From the NCBI GenBank assembly GCA_019417325.1, contig DXVO01000027.1:1-61240 (forward strand): a DNA stretch of 61,240 nucleotides, in the 5' to 3' direction. A program made the position numbers and the translations under genes. Source of the stretch: Parabacteroides sp. (GTDB taxonomy: Bacteria; Bacteroidota; Bacteroidia; Bacteroidales; Tannerellaceae). The notes under the pieces are model-generated. The model worked only from the letters and a program-made list of their open reading frames with translations. It did no database searches and was not told where the DNA came from. Below are positions 15,248 through 24,738 of this stretch, piece by piece (the first letter of the stretch is position 1; each line of letters begins with the position of its first letter).

Positions 15248-16051
15248 TTAGAGTAACAGCCGTTCTTTTAATAGCTTGTATCCGGAGTTGCTTGCCTTTA
15301 GGCAAATGCCGTTTTTAAGACGTACCTGATAGGTCTCTTTCCCGAATAATTCCACCCGGACAATCTGTTCCGAATTCACAATACAGGAACGGTGAATGCG
15401 TATGAATGTATTTGGAGGAAGATGCGTTTCAAAATATTTCATCGTTTGTTCTTTCGTATATTGTCCTGCCGGAGTAAACAGGGTTACATAATCACCACAT
15501 GCCTGTATGTAAAACAGCTCATCTAAATGAATGATGTGAATACGTGTCCCGTCTTTTACCGAAATGCGGTCCGACAGTTCCTCTGTCTGGGCTACAGCAG
15601 GAGCTTGTTCTTCTGTGTCTATTTCTTCCGTTATATCCGGTTCTTCTTCTATCCGGCTATGCATTTGGTATATCCGGTACCATTGCAATAAAATAAACCA
15701 GCAGGATAATCCGAACAGTAAACGGAGAGGTATACTCGGCAAGAAATACATACCTGGGTTTTCCATATAGAATGTCCATATGATAAAACTGTCGGCAATA
15801 CAAATAACCTGGACTGCCAGCGCCAGTACGAACTGGGCCTGGGGTGCCCGGAGGACATCAGTTACATACCATAGCAGGAAACCTGCCGCGGAGAGGATTC
15901 CGGTGGTAATCAGGCTGTCGATAAGGGCTATCTCCCAATCCATCCCGCAATACAGCACTTCCAGACAGGATAAAATCCCCCACGCCGTAAGAACCAGTAT
16001 AATCCCAACGATCCGGTAAGGAATAAATTCTATAAACGGATGTTTCTGCAT
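15248..16051 (-). CDS. membrane-anchored LytTR-domain regulator
   Basis: A 267-residue protein with four hydrophobic helices in the first 125 residues, an acidic linker (EEEPDITEEIDTEEQAP) and a C-terminal LytTR DNA-binding domain (about 160-265; DELFYIQACGDYVTLFT and FIRIHRSCIVNSEQI signatures). It lacks a receiver domain, so signalling must come from the membrane part or a partner. The gene begins 3 bases after the LiaF-like gene in the same operon, suggesting the LiaF-like protein senses envelope state and this protein acts on DNA. Confidence 0.88.
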   Translation of the reverse strand: MQKHPFIEFIPYRIVGIILVLTAWGILSCLEVLYCGMDWEIALIDSLITTGILSAAGFLLWYVTDVLRAPQAQFVLALAVQVICIADSFIIWTFYMENPGMYFLPSIPLRLLFGLSCWFILLQWYRIYQMHSRIEEEPDITEEIDTEEQAPAVAQTEELSDRISVKDGTRIHIIHLDELFYIQACGDYVTLFTPAGQYTKEQTMKYFETHLPPNTFIRIHRSCIVNSEQIVRVELFGKETYQVRLKNGICLKASNSGYKLLKERLLL

Positions 16052-16054
16052 GGG

Positions 16055-16798
16055 TTAATTTTTTAATTCGATGCCGCCGAAGTTAACTTTCCCCTGTATA
16101 ATCAATACATGCTCCTGATCGACCGGAGCCACGGAATTGTAGCGTTTGTCATCGCATCCTCCTATGATGGCCTGAACCTGGGTTTGGACATTCCAGTCGG
16201 AAGGGACATATATTTCGATACCTCCGAACGTACAATCTACTTCGATAAATGTTTCCGGTTTATCCAGCTTGGTACGTCGTAAATCGAGAATAGTTCCTCC
16301 GAAAGTACATTTCATACTTGCGCCGTTGAATACAGGGTCGAGCACGATTTGCTGGATGGAACCGAATGTATTGTCGGATACGATAAATCCGTCTTCGGAT
16401 GTGTAGGAGGTTTGTGTATAATCCGTTCTTTCTCCCCATCTCCTGTGCGAGTGGTGAGGTTTTCTTTTGAAAAGTATACTGATACCGATTAGTATAAAAA
16501 TGACCGGCCAGTACGTTACCATCCAATCTGTATCGATAGCCGAAATTTCCGGTAGCAGAAAATAGGCTCCGACAGCAACCAGTATGCACCCTCCCCAAAA
16601 ATGCCGCTTGATAAACTGGACCAGCCCGATTACTATCAGCAGCATCTGCCAGGAAATAATGATCCCGAACCAATAGGGGTCGATAATGCCGAGGTTACGC
16701 CCGATAAACATCAGACCTACTACAATAAACACGAGGGCTGTTACAAACGTACTCAGTTTGTGATGCCAGGAATGGATGCCTTGTTGATTTGCTTTCAT
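16055..16798 (-). CDS. LiaF-like membrane protein
   Basis: A 247-residue protein with about four TM helices (residues ~17-110: FIVVGLMFIGRNLGII and later hydrophobic stretches) forming a LiaI/LiaF-type membrane domain, then a soluble C-terminal beta-rich LiaF-like domain (about 130-247) with repeated TFGG motifs (NTFGSIQ, CTFGGTILDLR, CTFGGIEIYVP, NFGGIELK) characteristic of beta-solenoid adhesin-like folds. In Firmicutes LiaF restrains a cell-envelope stress sensor. Here the downstream partner is a LytTR regulator rather than a LiaRS pair. Confidence 0.85.
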   Translation of the reverse strand: MKANQQGIHSWHHKLSTFVTALVFIVVGLMFIGRNLGIIDPYWFGIIISWQMLLIVIGLVQFIKRHFWGGCILVAVGAYFLLPEISAIDTDWMVTYWPVIFILIGISILFKRKPHHSHRRWGERTDYTQTSYTSEDGFIVSDNTFGSIQQIVLDPVFNGASMKCTFGGTILDLRRTKLDKPETFIEVDCTFGGIEIYVPSDWNVQTQVQAIIGGCDDKRYNSVAPVDQEHVLIIQGKVNFGGIELKN

Positions 16799-16823
16799 TG
16801 TCGTTTCGTTTTTAATTTTGATG

Positions 16824-16831
16824 CAAAGCTA
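16824..16831 (-). promoter_or_regulatory. candidate -7 box for the LiaF-like/LytTR operon
   Basis: Minus-strand TAGCTTTG matches TAnnTTTG, 26 bases before the ATG at 16798. A perfect 12-bp palindrome TTTACCGGTAAA (16870-16881) and a second CGGTAAAA 31 bases away lie about 40-75 bases upstream of it and could be regulator sites. Confidence 0.5.
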
Positions 16832-16920
16832 TGGCAACAGCACTTTCCGTACAATAATAAAACGCCTGTTTACCGGTAAAACCCGACGAACGCCGGATTA
16901 TTCCCGGTAAAAATATCAAA

Positions 16921-19900
16921 TCAAAGTCTTCTTTGCAACAATTCTCCCGAACGAGTGAAAACAGTTTTTCTGTAAATGGCTTCTATGATAAGGGGGAAAA
17001 CAAATAAGGTAAAGAATGTAGCTCCTATTAACCCGCCGATAATGACTATCGCAAGCGGACGTTGACTTTCCGAGCCGATGCCATGGCTCAGGGCGGCAGG
17101 CATAAGTCCGAGTGTTGCCATAAGTGCAGTCATCAGTACCGAACGGACACGGCTTTTTACACTTTCGCGTACTGCCTCATCGAGTCCCAGTTGTTCCCGG
17201 ATATTATTTTTTATATCCGTAATCATAATGACTCCGTTCTGGATACAGATACCGAACAAAGCTATAAATCCGATACCTGCCGATATGCTGAAATTAAACC
17301 GGGTGATAAGCAAAGCCAAAATACCTCCGGCTGCTGCATAGGGCACATTCAGCAGTACGATTCCTGCATCTCTCGGGTTATTGAAGAGCAGGAATAAAAT
17401 AAGAAAAATGATAATCAGGCTGACAGGAACTACTTGTGCCAAACGTTTCGTTGCCCGTTGCTGGTTTTCAAAATCTCCTGCCCATTTCAGCCGGTAGCCT
17501 TCCGGAAGCTTTACCTGTTTATTCACTTTTACCTGTGCTTCGGCTACGGCACTCCCCATGTCGCGTCCCCGGACAGAGAATTTTACAGCACAATATCGTA
17601 CATTATTGTCCCGGTAAATAATAAGCGGCCCGGTCAGAGTATAGATATGCGCCAGTTCCTTAATGGGAATCATGGCTCCGTTGCTGGCAGGTACCAGTAT
17701 TTTTCCGATGCTCTCCTCATTATTCCGGAAAGTCGGATTATACCGTACCATAATGTCGAATTTCTTTTCATCTTCGTATAGCTTGGAGGCGCTTTTACCT
17801 CCGATAGCCATTTCGATGATTGATTGTACATCTTCCTTAGAAACTCCATACCGGGCAAGGGCGGCTTCGTTTATTTCGATACGTAGTTCCGGTTGTCCGA
17901 TATTCCGGACAACTCCCAGGTCTTCGATTCCTTTTACCGTTTTCAGTATTTTATAAATTTCCTCAGCTTTCTTCTCGGATAAGTAAAGGTCTTTCCCATA
18001 TATTTTGACTGCGATGGAACCTTTTACCCCGCTCGCCGCTTCTTCTACATTGTCGGAAATCGGTTGGGAAAAATTGAAATCCACACCGGGGAATACCGAC
18101 AGGCTTTTCTCCATCTCTTCAACCAGCATGGTTTTGGTAATATGTCGTTTCCATGTTTTTTCGGGATAGATATCCACCAGCATTTCAATATTATAGAACC
18201 CGGTGGGGTCGGTACCGTCGTTCGGGCGGCCTGTTTGCGATAGTACCTGTTTTACTTCCGGATATTCGGCCAGCAACCGGCGCATTTGGTTGGAAAGCGG
18301 AACGGCTTCTTGCAAAGAGATGCTTTGGGGCAATGTGGCACGGATATAAATAGAACCTTCGTTTAGCTGCGGCAGGAACTCGGAACCCAGGAAATGGAAA
18401 CAACCCAATCCTCTGATAGCGACTAAGGTACTGATAATAATAGTTGCCGCTTTATGTCGTTGGCAACGGGCAAAAAGGGAACCGGAAGTCCGGTTTACCC
18501 AAGCAACGAATATATTCTTACGTTCTTTTACATTCTTTTTTAGCAGGATGGACGAAAGTACCGGAACCAGTGTCAGTGTAAATATCAAAGCACCCAGCAG
18601 GGCAAACCCTAATGTATAGGCAAGGGGACTGAACATCTTTCCTTCTACTTTCTGAAAAGAAAAGATAGGAACCAGTGCCGTAATAATGATCAGTTTGGAG
18701 AAAAATACAGCTTTGGCACGGTCTTTTGCCACTTGACGTATCAATCCCATTTTACTCATCCGGTTGAATGCAGGCATGCCGACTTCACGGGCTTTCTTGT
18801 CGAGTGCCACATATAATCCTTCAACCATGACGACCGCCCCATCGATAATAATACCGAAGTCGATAGCTCCCAGCGAGAGCAGGTTGGCGCTCATCCCTTT
18901 TATTCGCAGGCAGATGAAAGCAAAAAGAAGTGCCAGCGGAATGATAACAGCTACAGTCACCGTAGTGCGCCAGTCCGCCATAAAAAGCATTACAATGCAA
19001 GTCACCAGTACAATCCCTTCTATCAGGTTATGTGTTACGGTGTGTACTGCGAGGTTCACCAGGTTTTGCCGGTCGTAAAAAGGGACAATCTGTACATCCG
19101 GAGGCAAATCGTCTGTTTGTATTTCATTCAGTTTGTCTTTCAATGCGGCAATTACCACTGCCGGGTCTTCGCCTTTACGCATTTCAACGATACATTCCAC
19201 AACATCATCTTCTTCCATGCGTCCGACTTGCCCCAGACGGGGAAGCGCGGATTCGTGCACGTCAGCCAGGTGTTTTACCAGAATGGGTTTGCCTTCAATG
19301 TTTTTCACTACGATATTTTCTATATCTTTAATGTCGTTGACAAGTCCCATGCCACGGACTACATATGCCTGCGAACTTTTATTAATGACATCTCCTCCTA
19401 CATTGATATTGCTTTTGGATATGGCTTCATATAGTTCGAGTGTAGAGATGCCGTAGTCGGTCAGGTGTTGGGGATTGACACTGACTTCAAACGTTTTGAC
19501 TTCTCCACCGAAACTGACCAGGTCGGCAACACCGGGTACGGAACGGAGCTTCCGCTCTATCACGAAATCTTGCAATGTCTTCAATTCGCGTACACTCCGT
19601 TTGTCACTCCGGAGGGTGTAGCGGTAAATTTCGGCAGTCGCTCCGTATAATGGCTGGACATTTGGGGTAATGCCTTCCGGCAGGTCTGCATCCGTCAGCA
19701 GGTTATATACTTGCTGGCGGGCATAAAAGTCGTCCGCATCGTCGTCAAACATTACATTAATGACGGAAAGCCCGAAAAGTGTCGTACTGCGTATATCCGT
19801 CTTTTTCTGGCAGGCATTTAATGAGAGTTCGATGGGTATCGTAATAAACTTTTCTACTTCTTCTGCGCTGCGTCCCGGCCATTGGGTGATAATGGTAACT

Positions 19901-20046
19901 TTGGTATTGGTCACCTCCGGGAATGCGTCTACCGGAGTATGGATAAATGAAAAGATACCAACCACCGTCACCAAAAACGTCAAGAAAAAGATAATGAATT
20001 TGTTTCTCAGCGAGAAAGTAATGATATTATCGATAAACTTGTGCAT
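16921..20046 (-). CDS. heavy-metal-type RND efflux pump (CusA/CzcA family)
   Basis: A 1041-residue inner-membrane RND transporter. The N-terminus has the first TM helix followed by VDAFPEVTNTKVTIITQWPGRSAEEVE; TM4 carries the heavy-metal-efflux signature DFGIIIDGAVVMVEG with its paired acidic residues for proton relay. The second half repeats the porter domain (SGVKGSIAVKIYG) and ends with GIGSESQRPLAIVIIGG. It exports cations or other toxic compounds through the adaptor and outer-membrane factor encoded upstream. The metal is not readable. It is the third gene of a three-gene operon. Confidence 0.93.
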   Translation of the reverse strand: MHKFIDNIITFSLRNKFIIFFLTFLVTVVGIFSFIHTPVDAFPEVTNTKVTIITQWPGRSAEEVEKFITIPIELSLNACQKKTDIRSTTLFGLSVINVMFDDDADDFYARQQVYNLLTDADLPEGITPNVQPLYGATAEIYRYTLRSDKRSVRELKTLQDFVIERKLRSVPGVADLVSFGGEVKTFEVSVNPQHLTDYGISTLELYEAISKSNINVGGDVINKSSQAYVVRGMGLVNDIKDIENIVVKNIEGKPILVKHLADVHESALPRLGQVGRMEEDDVVECIVEMRKGEDPAVVIAALKDKLNEIQTDDLPPDVQIVPFYDRQNLVNLAVHTVTHNLIEGIVLVTCIVMLFMADWRTTVTVAVIIPLALLFAFICLRIKGMSANLLSLGAIDFGIIIDGAVVMVEGLYVALDKKAREVGMPAFNRMSKMGLIRQVAKDRAKAVFFSKLIIITALVPIFSFQKVEGKMFSPLAYTLGFALLGALIFTLTLVPVLSSILLKKNVKERKNIFVAWVNRTSGSLFARCQRHKAATIIISTLVAIRGLGCFHFLGSEFLPQLNEGSIYIRATLPQSISLQEAVPLSNQMRRLLAEYPEVKQVLSQTGRPNDGTDPTGFYNIEMLVDIYPEKTWKRHITKTMLVEEMEKSLSVFPGVDFNFSQPISDNVEEAASGVKGSIAVKIYGKDLYLSEKKAEEIYKILKTVKGIEDLGVVRNIGQPELRIEINEAALARYGVSKEDVQSIIEMAIGGKSASKLYEDEKKFDIMVRYNPTFRNNEESIGKILVPASNGAMIPIKELAHIYTLTGPLIIYRDNNVRYCAVKFSVRGRDMGSAVAEAQVKVNKQVKLPEGYRLKWAGDFENQQRATKRLAQVVPVSLIIIFLILFLLFNNPRDAGIVLLNVPYAAAGGILALLITRFNFSISAGIGFIALFGICIQNGVIMITDIKNNIREQLGLDEAVRESVKSRVRSVLMTALMATLGLMPAALSHGIGSESQRPLAIVIIGGLIGATFFTLFVFPLIIEAIYRKTVFTRSGELLQRRL

Positions 20047-20060
20047 AATAATCTTTTGTT

Positions 20061-21137
20061 TTATAGTGCGTTGTACACTAATATTGCATTTTTGTCGACT
20101 ACGTTTTCTCCTTCTTTCAGTCCGTCGGCTACATAATCGTACGTATCGGTTTGTTTGTACAGGGTAACCTGCCGTTTTTCAATCGAATTGTCTGTATTGA
20201 CTACTACTACGTAATTCCTGCCATTTTCAAAAATCACGGAGTGCGCAGGTATGCGCAGTACCGGTTTTCCGCTTCCGGCAGATTCAACGTACACATTGGC
20301 ATACATGCCGGGTTTCAGCAGGTAACCTTCGTTCTTCAGCCGGACACGCGCACTCATTGTCTTGCTGTTATCGTCGAGGGTATTAGATATTTTGTCGATG
20401 CTCCCTTCGAAAATACGTGAACCGTAGGCGATGGTGGTGATTTTTACTTTGTCGCCCGGATGTATTTTGGTGATGTCACTTTCGTAAACATCAGCAATCA
20501 CCCAGATGTCATCCAGTCCGGAAATAACGAATAACGGGTTTGTCAGGTCATCCCTGAGCTGCATATTCTCGCTTATGTTTTTTTCGAGAACAAACCCGGA
20601 AACCGGTGCCGGTATTTCATATGTAGAGTTTCCTGTGATGTGGTAAAGGGAGAAGAACTCGCTGAGTCGTTTTTGTTCGGCTTTAGCGATGGCAAGCTCT
20701 TGGCGTGCCATTTGCAATTCCCGCTCGGAGCTCATACCGCTACTGGCAAGGTCGTTTACTGCCTCCAGGTTGCGTTTGGCATAAGCCGCTTTCTGGTCTG
20801 CTTCATTTTTTTGTTTTTCCAGTTCGGCAACATTGGCACTTTTGATAACAGCCAGTACCTGCCCTTTTTTTACAGGGTCGCCTATTCCGCAACTTACGTT
20901 TGTGATGGTCCCTCCGAAAATCGGGTATACCTGTGCCGATTTATCCGGGTCGAAATCCACTTGCCCGTTCAGTATTGTTTCTTCCGGCGGGATGCAGGAA
21001 ACGGCAGGCTCGATACTTATCATTTTGGCGAGGTGGTCGTCCAGCATCATACCCTCTTGTTTTTCTTCGGTGGCTTGCTGTTTGCAGCCGTAGAAGAAGA
21101 GGCTTACCAGCAACCATCCGATTAATTTCTTTTTCAT
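20061..21137 (-). CDS. RND periplasmic adaptor (CusB/CzcB-like) lipoprotein
   Basis: A 358-residue membrane fusion protein with lipobox LFFYGC (C18). It shows a barrel/lipoyl start (AQVYPIFGGTITNVSCGIGDPVKKGQVLAVI), an alpha-hairpin (about 95-155), the return lipoyl half (IPAPVSGFVLEKNISENMQL), a beta-barrel (DDIWVIADVYESDITKIHPGDKVKI) and a membrane-proximal domain. It links the pump to the outer-membrane channel. It is 32 bases downstream of the TolC-like gene and 14 before the pump. No extended His/Met metal-binding tail is seen. Confidence 0.92.
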   Translation of the reverse strand: MKKKLIGWLLVSLFFYGCKQQATEEKQEGMMLDDHLAKMISIEPAVSCIPPEETILNGQVDFDPDKSAQVYPIFGGTITNVSCGIGDPVKKGQVLAVIKSANVAELEKQKNEADQKAAYAKRNLEAVNDLASSGMSSERELQMARQELAIAKAEQKRLSEFFSLYHITGNSTYEIPAPVSGFVLEKNISENMQLRDDLTNPLFVISGLDDIWVIADVYESDITKIHPGDKVKITTIAYGSRIFEGSIDKISNTLDDNSKTMSARVRLKNEGYLLKPGMYANVYVESAGSGKPVLRIPAHSVIFENGRNYVVVVNTDNSIEKRQVTLYKQTDTYDYVADGLKEGENVVDKNAILVYNAL

Positions 21138-21169
21138 GCTATTGCGTTGTTGTATGGTAAATAATAAGA

Positions 21170-22432
21170 TTATAGTTTGATCGCATCGAAACCGGCTTCC
21201 CGGTTCAGGTCTATCATGCCCAGCCAGCTTTTGCGTGCCAGTTCGTTTATATTCATAATCGTTTCTTTATAGGTCTGGTAATAGTCTACGTATTCCAGTA
21301 ACGAGATATTACGTTTGATAAAATTGTCGTTTACACCTTCCATGATTTTTTGCCAGTCTCCGGATATTTCCATATCGGATGTTTTATAGAGTTTCCAGGC
21401 ATTCAACATCTTGTAATAGGTGGAGGTGAGCGAGGATACTGCATTCAGCTCCTGGTTCTGATAGTTGGTCTGTGCCCCTTCGTAAGTCGCTTTTGCCGCT
21501 CGTATATTTCCCTGGTTACGATTAAATACGGGCAGGGTGAAAGAGAGTCTTAATCCGAAATAATCGTTGCAAATCGGACCATGCTTATCATAAAATCCGT
21601 GTACGCTGACTTTGGGGAAGGCATCCGATTTCTGCACTTTTATATCGGCATAGGCAGCCCCGCATGCCGATGAGGCAAGTTTCAGGTCCGGGCGTTCCTC
21701 TATCCGGACAATCAAATCCTGTAAATCGATTTTATCGAGCGGAGAGGCGGCAAGCGAAGTTTCATCCACTTCCGGAAGCAGTTCTATGTCTTGGCGGATA
21801 CCCAGTAATACTTTCAGGGCTGCCTGGTATTCCAGTGCTTCGTCCTGCCGTTGGTTCGATTCCTGTTGCAAGGAGAGGAGCAAAGCGGAGATTCTGGATT
21901 TTTCGGCTAAAGACACATTGCCTTTTTCCACTTGTACCTTCAGTATCTCTACAATCTTTTGTAATTGTTCGATAGCGGTATGGTAGATTTTGACTTCATT
22001 GAGCGAATAGTACAGGTTGAAGAATTGCCGGTCTACTTCGTTTTTAAGGACATGCATCGTCAATTCCAACTGGCGTACGGCTACTTCCTTGTTCATCCGC
22101 TCCAACCGGATACGGCTGTCGCGCTGGTGGGCGATATAGATAAGCTGTTCAATTTCGACCGTGCTTTCTCCTTCTTTGCTGAAATCGAAATATTTCCCGT
22201 TGGTACGGTTATAGATATTATGCTCTATCGTTATGGAGGGATTTTCAAATAACCTCGACTGGACGACTTTGGCTTCGGCGGCATCTACGTTGAACCGGTT
22301 GGCTACCAGTTCCAGATTGTTGTCCTGAAACAATTTTTCGGCATCTCCGACTGTGAGCCGGAGTTGTTGCGACTGTCCTTTGGCTGAAGAACAGGCAATT
22401 GCCATTAATAAAAAAAGAACTCTTTTACGCAT
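21170..22432 (-). CDS. TolC-family outer-membrane efflux protein (CusC/CzcC-like)
   Basis: A 420-residue outer-membrane factor with an N-terminal signal (MRKRVLFLLMAIACSSAKG), two repeats of long coiled helices (about 90-200 and 310-400), and the repeat-typical ERPDLKLASSACGAAYADIKVQKSDAFPKVSV and LRLSFTLPVFNRNQGNIRAAKA stretches. It is the first gene of the efflux operon. A minus-strand TAGTTTTG box (22458-22465) precedes it and may be the promoter. Confidence 0.92.
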   Translation of the reverse strand: MRKRVLFLLMAIACSSAKGQSQQLRLTVGDAEKLFQDNNLELVANRFNVDAAEAKVVQSRLFENPSITIEHNIYNRTNGKYFDFSKEGESTVEIEQLIYIAHQRDSRIRLERMNKEVAVRQLELTMHVLKNEVDRQFFNLYYSLNEVKIYHTAIEQLQKIVEILKVQVEKGNVSLAEKSRISALLLSLQQESNQRQDEALEYQAALKVLLGIRQDIELLPEVDETSLAASPLDKIDLQDLIVRIEERPDLKLASSACGAAYADIKVQKSDAFPKVSVHGFYDKHGPICNDYFGLRLSFTLPVFNRNQGNIRAAKATYEGAQTNYQNQELNAVSSLTSTYYKMLNAWKLYKTSDMEISGDWQKIMEGVNDNFIKRNISLLEYVDYYQTYKETIMNINELARKSWLGMIDLNREAGFDAIKL

Positions 22433-22457
22433 TCCTGTTAATCTTGTTTTCCGGGGG

Positions 22458-22465
22458 CAAAACTA
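22458..22465 (-). promoter_or_regulatory. candidate -7 box of the efflux operon
   Basis: Minus-strand TAGTTTTG followed by C fits TAnnTTTGY and lies 26 bases upstream of the TolC-like ATG. No clear -33 box. Confidence 0.45.
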
Positions 22466-22551
22466 CCGGTTTACAAGGCTGGCAGGTATTAGAAAAGAGT
22501 TACAAGGGTATTAGAATTCCGTTAGAGTTTTGTAAATGCCTGGCAGGTCGG

Positions 22552-23697
22552 TTATAAAAATGCGGCGGCACTGCTGAATATACGCTGGAAAGCCTGGCTC
22601 AGCAAAGTGGGTTCTGTTTTGCTACGAAGCGGGAAGGGTACCTGATGGCTGTAATGGAACGGGAAGTCCAGTTCTTCCAGTATTTTTTCCGATGCTTTGC
22701 CTAATGCTTTTATAATACCGCTGGTTGGCATGACGATGTCTTTTTTCAGGGAGATGGCATGTATCCGGTGGCAGGCACGCAAAAAGAACGATTCGCGGTA
22801 TTCCTGCATCACATCGGTACGAATCATGGCTTTGAATGCCTGTTCCATAAAGTCATTCTTAAATGAAGTCGGCAAAGTGCGTTGTTCTAAAAAGTCATTC
22901 CGGTAATACTGCTGCAAGCTGTCGAATGCCGCCTGGTCCATAATATCGCGTGCATTCCCGTTCATCTCACTGAAGATGGAACCTCCGCAAAACATGAAAA
23001 GGCGTGTATCGCTGAACATTTTTTCCGGATTGGCAAGCAACAGTACCTGTGATAATAATGCGCCGATGGAATAGGCAAACAGGTTGATGGAGGTATCTTC
23101 CTTAAACAGGGGGTGCCGTCCGTCTTTTATCTCATGTACCAGTTGCCAGAGGTTATACACCGATTCGCGGCCGGATGCATAGAAACGTAGCGGATTCTGG
23201 GATAACCGGCTGCTTAGTGCAACGTTGGCAAAGGATGCATTGCCCAGGTCTTCTATTTCTTTTTTGCGGACGTTTACCCAGGATAGCGTTTCCCTTGGGT
23301 TGCACCATTGACTGGGCGTGCGGTTCATATGGAAAGCGATGGGAAAAAGTATAACCGGCTTTCCCGTATGCTTGGCAAGGTATTCCGCCCATGTCAGGTA
23401 TTTTTCCCAGGAGCGTTCGTTCAGACCGTGTAATAGAATAATTGCCTGGTCTCTTTTTACTTTTCCTGCCGGAGTGAAAATCGTATAGGAGAAGTCTTTG
23501 TTCTCCTGTATGTAATTATCTGTAACCGGACAAAATTCGGTAGAGGAAAGTGCCCGCTGGAATTCGTTAATTTCACTTGCCCCGGTCGTCTGGGTAAAGC
23601 GATAGGGCTGGATTTCCAGATGGCTTTCTTCCAGGCTGGTCTTTTTATCATAGGAAAAAAGACTGTTTAGTTGTTGTGTTCGAATAGAAATATCCAT
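22552..23697 (-). CDS. DUF6051-like alpha/beta-hydrolase
   Basis: A 381-residue cytoplasmic protein with alpha/beta-hydrolase features: oxyanion-hole-like ILLHGLNER (about residues 87-95) and nucleophile elbow FAYSIGA (S210). Between these lies a substrate-cap region. The assignment to DUF6051 is from memory. The substrate is unknown. It is transcribed alone, divergent from the second LytTR regulator with a 190-base region between them, so the two may be functionally linked. Confidence 0.8.
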   Translation of the reverse strand: MDISIRTQQLNSLFSYDKKTSLEESHLEIQPYRFTQTTGASEINEFQRALSSTEFCPVTDNYIQENKDFSYTIFTPAGKVKRDQAIILLHGLNERSWEKYLTWAEYLAKHTGKPVILFPIAFHMNRTPSQWCNPRETLSWVNVRKKEIEDLGNASFANVALSSRLSQNPLRFYASGRESVYNLWQLVHEIKDGRHPLFKEDTSINLFAYSIGALLSQVLLLANPEKMFSDTRLFMFCGGSIFSEMNGNARDIMDQAAFDSLQQYYRNDFLEQRTLPTSFKNDFMEQAFKAMIRTDVMQEYRESFFLRACHRIHAISLKKDIVMPTSGIIKALGKASEKILEELDFPFHYSHQVPFPLRSKTEPTLLSQAFQRIFSSAAAFL

Positions 23698-23774
23698 AGA
23701 TGCGTTTTAATTTTGACGTAAACTAACAATACAAAAACAATCTCTCAAAATAAATGGTTTAACCATCTTTTTCT

Positions 23775-23823
23775 GGGGGTATAAAGTGCTATATAGGGGC
23801 GAAATTTTGCTATGTGGGGCGAA
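23775..23823. promoter_or_regulatory. direct repeats upstream of the LytTR gene (candidate autoregulatory sites)
   Basis: TGCTATATAGGGGCGAA (23787-23803) and TGCTATGTGGGGCGAA (23808-23823) recur with a 20-21-base period, and a weaker GGGGGT at 23775 continues it. LytTR proteins bind paired direct repeats about two helical turns apart. The sites lie about 30-80 bases upstream of a TACATTTG -7 box. Confidence 0.55.
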
Positions 23824-23852
23824 TGCCGGATGGATGTAAAGGGAAATATACG

Positions 23853-23860
23853 TACATTTG
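23853..23860 (+). promoter_or_regulatory. -7 box for the LytTR regulator
   Basis: TACATTTG matches TAnnTTTG. Transcription would start near 23867, which favours the ATG at 23890 over the upstream in-frame ATGs at 23812 and 23830. Confidence 0.5.
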
Positions 23861-23889
23861 TTTCTGAAATTTTTGAAAAAAGTGTAGGT

Positions 23890-24732
23890 ATGCGAAATCA
23901 TAAAATACCGGAATATTTCTATGAACGGTCGAACCTGGTTCGCCTTGTTTTACTGACGGCATTTTTTGCATTGGTATTCATCAATATTTATAAACCGTTC
24001 AGTTCATCAAATTGGTATCCGGTTTCCGAATTTAAGTTCTTTGTTTTCTCGAGCCTGATTATCCTTACCGGGGTACTGGTTGTTGTTATTAGCCGTATTG
24101 TAATGTATTATTGGGGCAGGAAACATGGAGTGACGCGTACGGGCTATGCGGTCTGGATTTTACTGGAAATACTGTTTATGTCTTTGTTCTATACAATCTA
24201 TACACTCGTACTCAATCCGGAACGGGAATATCTGGGAGTATTTAAAGAGTCGGCGATAAATACCAGCCTGGTACTGCTGCTCCCTTATTCGGCATTGCAT
24301 TTGTATTTTTCCTATAAGGAAAAGGAAAGGCAATTATTGATATTGGCGGAAGAAAAGGAAGATGCGGCAAAGATGCAGAATGTGTTTTCTTTTTACGATG
24401 AGAAGAATGAATTGCGCCTGTCGGTGAAACGGAGTAATTTACTGTATATCGAATCGGCAGATAATTATGTTTGTATCTGGTATATGAATAAAGGGACATT
24501 GACAAAGTTTATGCTTCGTAATTCATTGAAAACGATAGAAGAGAGCCTTGCCAATACGAATGTGTTGCGTTGCCATCGTTCTTATATGGTAAATTTCGAC
24601 CAGGTGAAGGTGATACGTCGTGAAAAGGATGGGGTATATATGGAAATGGGAATAGACGGTGTTCCCGATATTCCCATTTCCAAAACATATAGTGAAAAGG
24701 TCACGCATTGGTTTATGACCTATTCTTCCTGA
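23890..24732 (+). CDS. membrane-anchored LytTR-domain regulator
   Basis: A 280-residue protein (from 23890) with four hydrophobic helices in the first 150 residues (LVRLVLLTAFFALVFINIY and others), a short coiled linker (YKEKERQLLILAEEKEDAAK) and a C-terminal LytTR domain (RSNLLYIESADNYVCIWY and VLRCHRSYMVNFDQVKVI). The frame runs back to 23812, but the promoter position supports 23890. It resembles the 15-kb LytTR regulator but is an independent unit. Direct repeats upstream suggest it controls its own gene and perhaps the divergent hydrolase. Confidence 0.87.
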   Translation: MRNHKIPEYFYERSNLVRLVLLTAFFALVFINIYKPFSSSNWYPVSEFKFFVFSSLIILTGVLVVVISRIVMYYWGRKHGVTRTGYAVWILLEILFMSLFYTIYTLVLNPEREYLGVFKESAINTSLVLLLPYSALHLYFSYKEKERQLLILAEEKEDAAKMQNVFSFYDEKNELRLSVKRSNLLYIESADNYVCIWYMNKGTLTKFMLRNSLKTIEESLANTNVLRCHRSYMVNFDQVKVIRREKDGVYMEMGIDGVPDIPISKTYSEKVTHWFMTYSS

Positions 24733-24738
24733 TACCTC

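Noticed and set aside
17062..19456. Several plus-strand ORFs of about 100-135 codons opposite the RND pump gene
   Set aside because: They are antisense shadows of a long, clearly recognisable transporter gene.
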